Source: Hibiscus mutabilis
Taxonomy: Eukaryota > Streptophyta > Magnoliopsida > Malvales > Malvaceae
Assembly: GCA_019671005.1 (NCBI GenBank)
Contig: CM033741.1
Span: 6,262,001-6,326,000 of the forward strand
Length of the DNA: 64,000 bases
Reading direction: 5' to 3'
The position numbers and the translations under genes are program-made. Every line of letters starts with the position of its first letter. Position 1 is the stretch's first letter. The notes beneath the pieces were generated by a model, which saw only the letters and a program-made list of their open reading frames with translations, did not search any database and was not told the DNA's origin. Below, one piece after another: positions 61,358 through 64,000 of this stretch.

Positions 61358-61716
61358 CAGGGGTCAAAGATTTTGGGTGCCATGTACAATTTTTAAAATA
61401 CGGCCTTTAATTTATAATCGATAAGAGATAATTTTTTTTCAAAAAATTACCTTAATAGAAAAAATTATTATTATATTATTCTCTTGAGCAACAAAATATT
61501 AACTTATAAATATTTAAAAATCAAACATTTTCACTTAAAATGTGTTATTATTTTTGCATGGTTAAAGTTTTAGATAATTGTTATATATATATACATAATT
61601 ATATATACAAATTTATAATTTTTTATAACTATTTAACTTAAATTCTCTATTTTTAGGGCCCCTCTCTCGGGAGCCTTGTGCGGTCGCTCCTATCGCGCCT
61701 GTCCAGAACCCCACTG
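61358..61716. mobile_element. hAT-type MITE (359 bp)
   Basis: A perfect 8-bp duplication ATATAAAA flanks it (61350-61357 and 61717-61724). The ends are CAGGGGTC on the left and, reversed, CAGTGGGGTTC on the right. A GC-rich block (61657-61716, 'gggcccctctctcgggagcc') adjoins the right end. No transposase is present. Confidence 0.8.
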
Positions 61717-61724
61717 ATATAAAA

Positions 61725-62693
61725 TAAGTGTTGGATTTATTTTTTAAATTATATTTTTTGAGCATAAATTACATATATTTCTAAATTGAAATAATTTTGG
61801 AATAAAATAAAAATGGATAACATGAAGTGAAATAATGCTAGTTGGAGTGTGGGACTAGTGATGGTTGTTTTTATTTCAATCTGCCCATCTTCTGTACTTT
61901 TCAATACATGCAATCATTGTCTGAGTAACTATTGTTCTTCCGGTTCCACTGTAAATTTCTTTCAGATCCATCCCAACATGGTTCCTGTTTAGTGCTTACA
62001 CAAACAATGAATCTTTAGCCAGGAATTATCATTCACTTTATGTTTTTTAAAAAAATTGGATTGTATTTAAAGTGATAAGGTTACAAAAAAATCATACCAT
62101 TAACATTAAAATTTTTATACATTAAATAGAACAATAAAGCCTTAAAGGTGTAAAGTCAATAAAAAACAAGGCTTATCACTTTCAAAAGATTAAATAATCT
62201 TTTGATAAAAATTCAGCAATACTACTACTTTGACCAGAGTGCTCTAAGAAGAAAGCAAGTTCTTTCGCTGTTTGGTCTTGGTAAAACGACAACACCACAA
62301 AAGGGAATCAAACTTTACTGACCACCGATCTTCGCTGCTAACAACGCTCGAGTGATATTCGTCATACGAACGTTAAACTGATAAAGCAGATAATACTGTC
62401 ACACAGATAGACTAACACTGTCACAAGACATACGAACACTGCCATAAAAGCAGACGAAACTACTGCCATAAATAGATAAAAGATGAAACTAACAAAGTAA
62501 AAAAAAACATGCAAATAGGATTCATTAACAAAGATGAATGTTCATTTATATATAAAACCAGCAAAACGGCCTAAAGGTTACCATCGGAGAAAAAAACTCT
62601 AATGAAGAAAAAGAAAAACTCTAAAAAAATTTAAAAATTCTTTGTAACCGGCTCAGATAAAATGGAAGGAGTGTTTTATCCTCCACTTTATGT
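61725..62693. other. Intergenic with possible gene relic on minus strand
   Basis: Mostly AT-rich. On the minus strand about 61880-61975 is open and reads MDLKEIYSGTGRTIVTQTMI then ACIEKYRRWAD and a stop, which is unlike chance sequence but which I cannot assign. No other gene is seen. Confidence 0.35.
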
Positions 62694-62702
62694 TAAATCT
62701 AA

Positions 62703-63778
62703 GATAAATTACACAAATCTTCATTGAACTTTACTCCTTGATCTATTTTGGTCATTGAACTTTTAAAATGACTAATTTATTCATTAAATTTTATATATTA
62801 ACCTATTTTGATCACTTCACCGTTAATATAATTATTTTAGGATGACATGACTTTTTTTAATGATTTTTCAGCCATGTAGAACTTTAATCATTTTATAAAA
62901 AAATGATAAGTAAAATTATACTTCACATTTAAAATACTATTTACCTTTAAAGAATCAAAATCCCTAACCCTAAAAACATTACTAACATTCAAAACAAAGG
63001 GAAACCTCCCCATTGTGGCAAACTCGTATGCAAGCAAGCGGTGATTTCCTTCGCCACAGTAACCTTGCAACTCGACAAAATTGATATGTTTCAACCTTGA
63101 AACCCTTAAAACCTAACAAAAAATTTCGCAAAGTTGAAGTGCTAAGAGAAAAGGGGGAAACACCATCATCTGTCAAATTGCCAAAACACCTGGGGTCAAA
63201 ACTCAACATCTGACTCAGCCTCAGAGGAAACATCGAGCTTTTTCACAGTCAGCTTTTCCATTGTCCAAGTTTGTGTAATAAACTATTCCATATGAACCCG
63301 TACGATCAAAGCTTTTGATTCGAAATTCTCAGTCTTTTATTCCTCCCAAATGTCCCCCGAATCAATGACAAAACCCTAAACCCGATTTTCTTCTAAATCG
63401 ATGAAATCCTGAATCAAAATTTTCTTCCAAATCGATGAAACTCTAAACCCAAAAATTTCCTAATTTTCTGATTGAAATTAGAAACGATTTTTTTTGTTTA
63501 CTGATACATTTTGAGTGTAATAATAAAAGGTTAAGTTTCAATATCTCAATGAACTGTCGTTTTGAGTTTTTAATTTTTTATTGTTTTACTGACATGTCTA
63601 ATTATGTTATTATTTTATTATTTATTTATAGCACGTCATAAGGGCGTTAATAAATTAACAGTGGAGTGACCAAATAGGTCAATGTATAAAATTTAGTGAG
63701 TATATTGATTGTTTTGAAATGTCAATAACTTAAATAGGTCAAAGAGTAAGGTTCATTGATAATTTGTATAATTTACCC
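62703..63778. mobile_element. Pack-MULE-like element (1,076 bp) with captured gene fragments
   Basis: A perfect 9-bp duplication TAAATCTAA flanks it (62694-62702 and 63779-63787). The ends are GATAAATTACACAAATC on the left and, reversed, GGGTAAATTATACAAATT on the right, the same type as the foldback MULEs in this window. Unlike those, the middle (about 62900-63480) is not palindromic and has gene-like composition. It includes a protein-kinase fragment on the minus strand and a leader-like block. No transposase is present. Confidence 0.85.
63006..63103 (-). pseudogene. PTI1-like Ser/Thr kinase exon fragment captured by the MULE
   Basis: Minus-strand translation gives VSRLKHINFVELQGYCGEGN then HRLLAYEFATMGR. 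This is the N-lobe segment of PTI1-like receptor-type cytoplasmic kinases, between the alpha-C helix and the hinge (family pattern VSRLKHxNxVxLxGYC...RxLAYEFAxxG). Only about 33 codons remain, with neither the glycine-rich loop and Lys nor the catalytic loop. Flanking text at 63110-63250 is also open on the minus strand (SFDPRCFGNLTDDGVSPFSL) but I do not recognise it. Confidence 0.82.
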
Positions 63779-63787
63779 TAAATCTAA

Positions 63788-64000
63788 ATATATTTGGATT
63801 TTCAATTTGAATACCTAGGATTAAGTATACATTCAGATTTTTAATCCAACTATATTTACTAATAAAGAAAACACTTGATACCAACAATCAATTAGCCTAG
63901 TAGGGTAAGGTACTAGATTTATACATTCAGATTTTTAATCCAATTATATTTACTATTAAACAAAACACTTAATACCAACAATCAGTTGGTCTAGTATGAT
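63788..64000. other. AT-rich end of window
   Basis: There is no gene. Two near-identical 60-bp direct repeats ('cattcagatttttaatccaa', 'cttgataccaacaatcaatt') lie at about 63827-63902 and 63924-63998. Confidence 0.6.

Noticed and set aside
1..64000. CRISPR arrays, rRNA genes, tRNA genes, prokaryotic operons, organelle DNA
   Set aside because: No spaced identical repeats, no cloverleaf with A/B boxes and no rRNA core sequence were seen. The only tRNA-related match is the 12-base primer-binding site at 38863-38874.

Overview
This is a repeat-rich, AT-rich stretch of a dicot plant nuclear genome. The evidence is introns with GT/AG borders, plant-only protein families (WAT1-related transporter, Tify-domain-binding protein, plant HSP20-like protein), plant LINE, LTR, MULE and hAT elements, and an LTR element primed by initiator-Met tRNA. 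The density and type of repeats recall Malvaceae such as cotton, but that is an impression and not something the window proves. No CRISPR, rRNA, tRNA or prokaryotic features were seen.

Layout. 1-1852: the decayed 3' end of a LINE. 1853-4620: the 3' part of a long LTR (family A). 4621-5981: a second LTR-like fragment. 5982-12619: a minus-strand LTR (family B) interrupted by a 2.64 kb solo LTR (6777-9417) and two hAT-type MITEs (10359-10946, 11829-12434). 15746-17936: a pseudogene of a Tify-domain-binding (TDBD) protein. 18530-20634: an intact six-exon WAT1-related transporter on the minus strand. 22350-26811: a foldback MULE broken by a complete 2,867 bp family A solo LTR (22489-25355). 28830-33826: an AT-rich island with three MULE-type foldback MITEs. 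35525-42377: a multi-exon pseudogene of mitochondrial 2-oxoglutarate dehydrogenase E1, with a gag-only LTR retrotransposon (36178-39411) in one intron. 47617-48019: a RABE/Rab8 GTPase fragment. 49096-49642: a hAT-type MITE. 50794-53130: an intact HSP20-like gene on the minus strand. 53280-55183: another family B-like LTR close to that gene's promoter. 60378-60998: an intact small membrane-anchored protein. 61358-61716: a hAT MITE. 62703-63778: a Pack-MULE-like element carrying a PTI1-like kinase fragment.

Only three protein genes look functional: WAT1-related, HSP20-like and the small membrane protein. They are unrelated and form no pathway. Two further genes (OGDH E1 and TDBD) keep most of their exon-intron structure but carry stops, frameshifts and deletions, so they look like decaying duplicates rather than processed copies. 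The rest is layered transposon insertion, much of which can be ordered from exact target-site duplications: 5 bp for LTRs, 8 bp for hAT, 9 bp for MULEs. I found no convincing new defence or metabolic system. The most interesting material is structural: nested foldback elements, a covarying hairpin pair inside an LTR family, shared palindromic decamer clusters, and gene capture.
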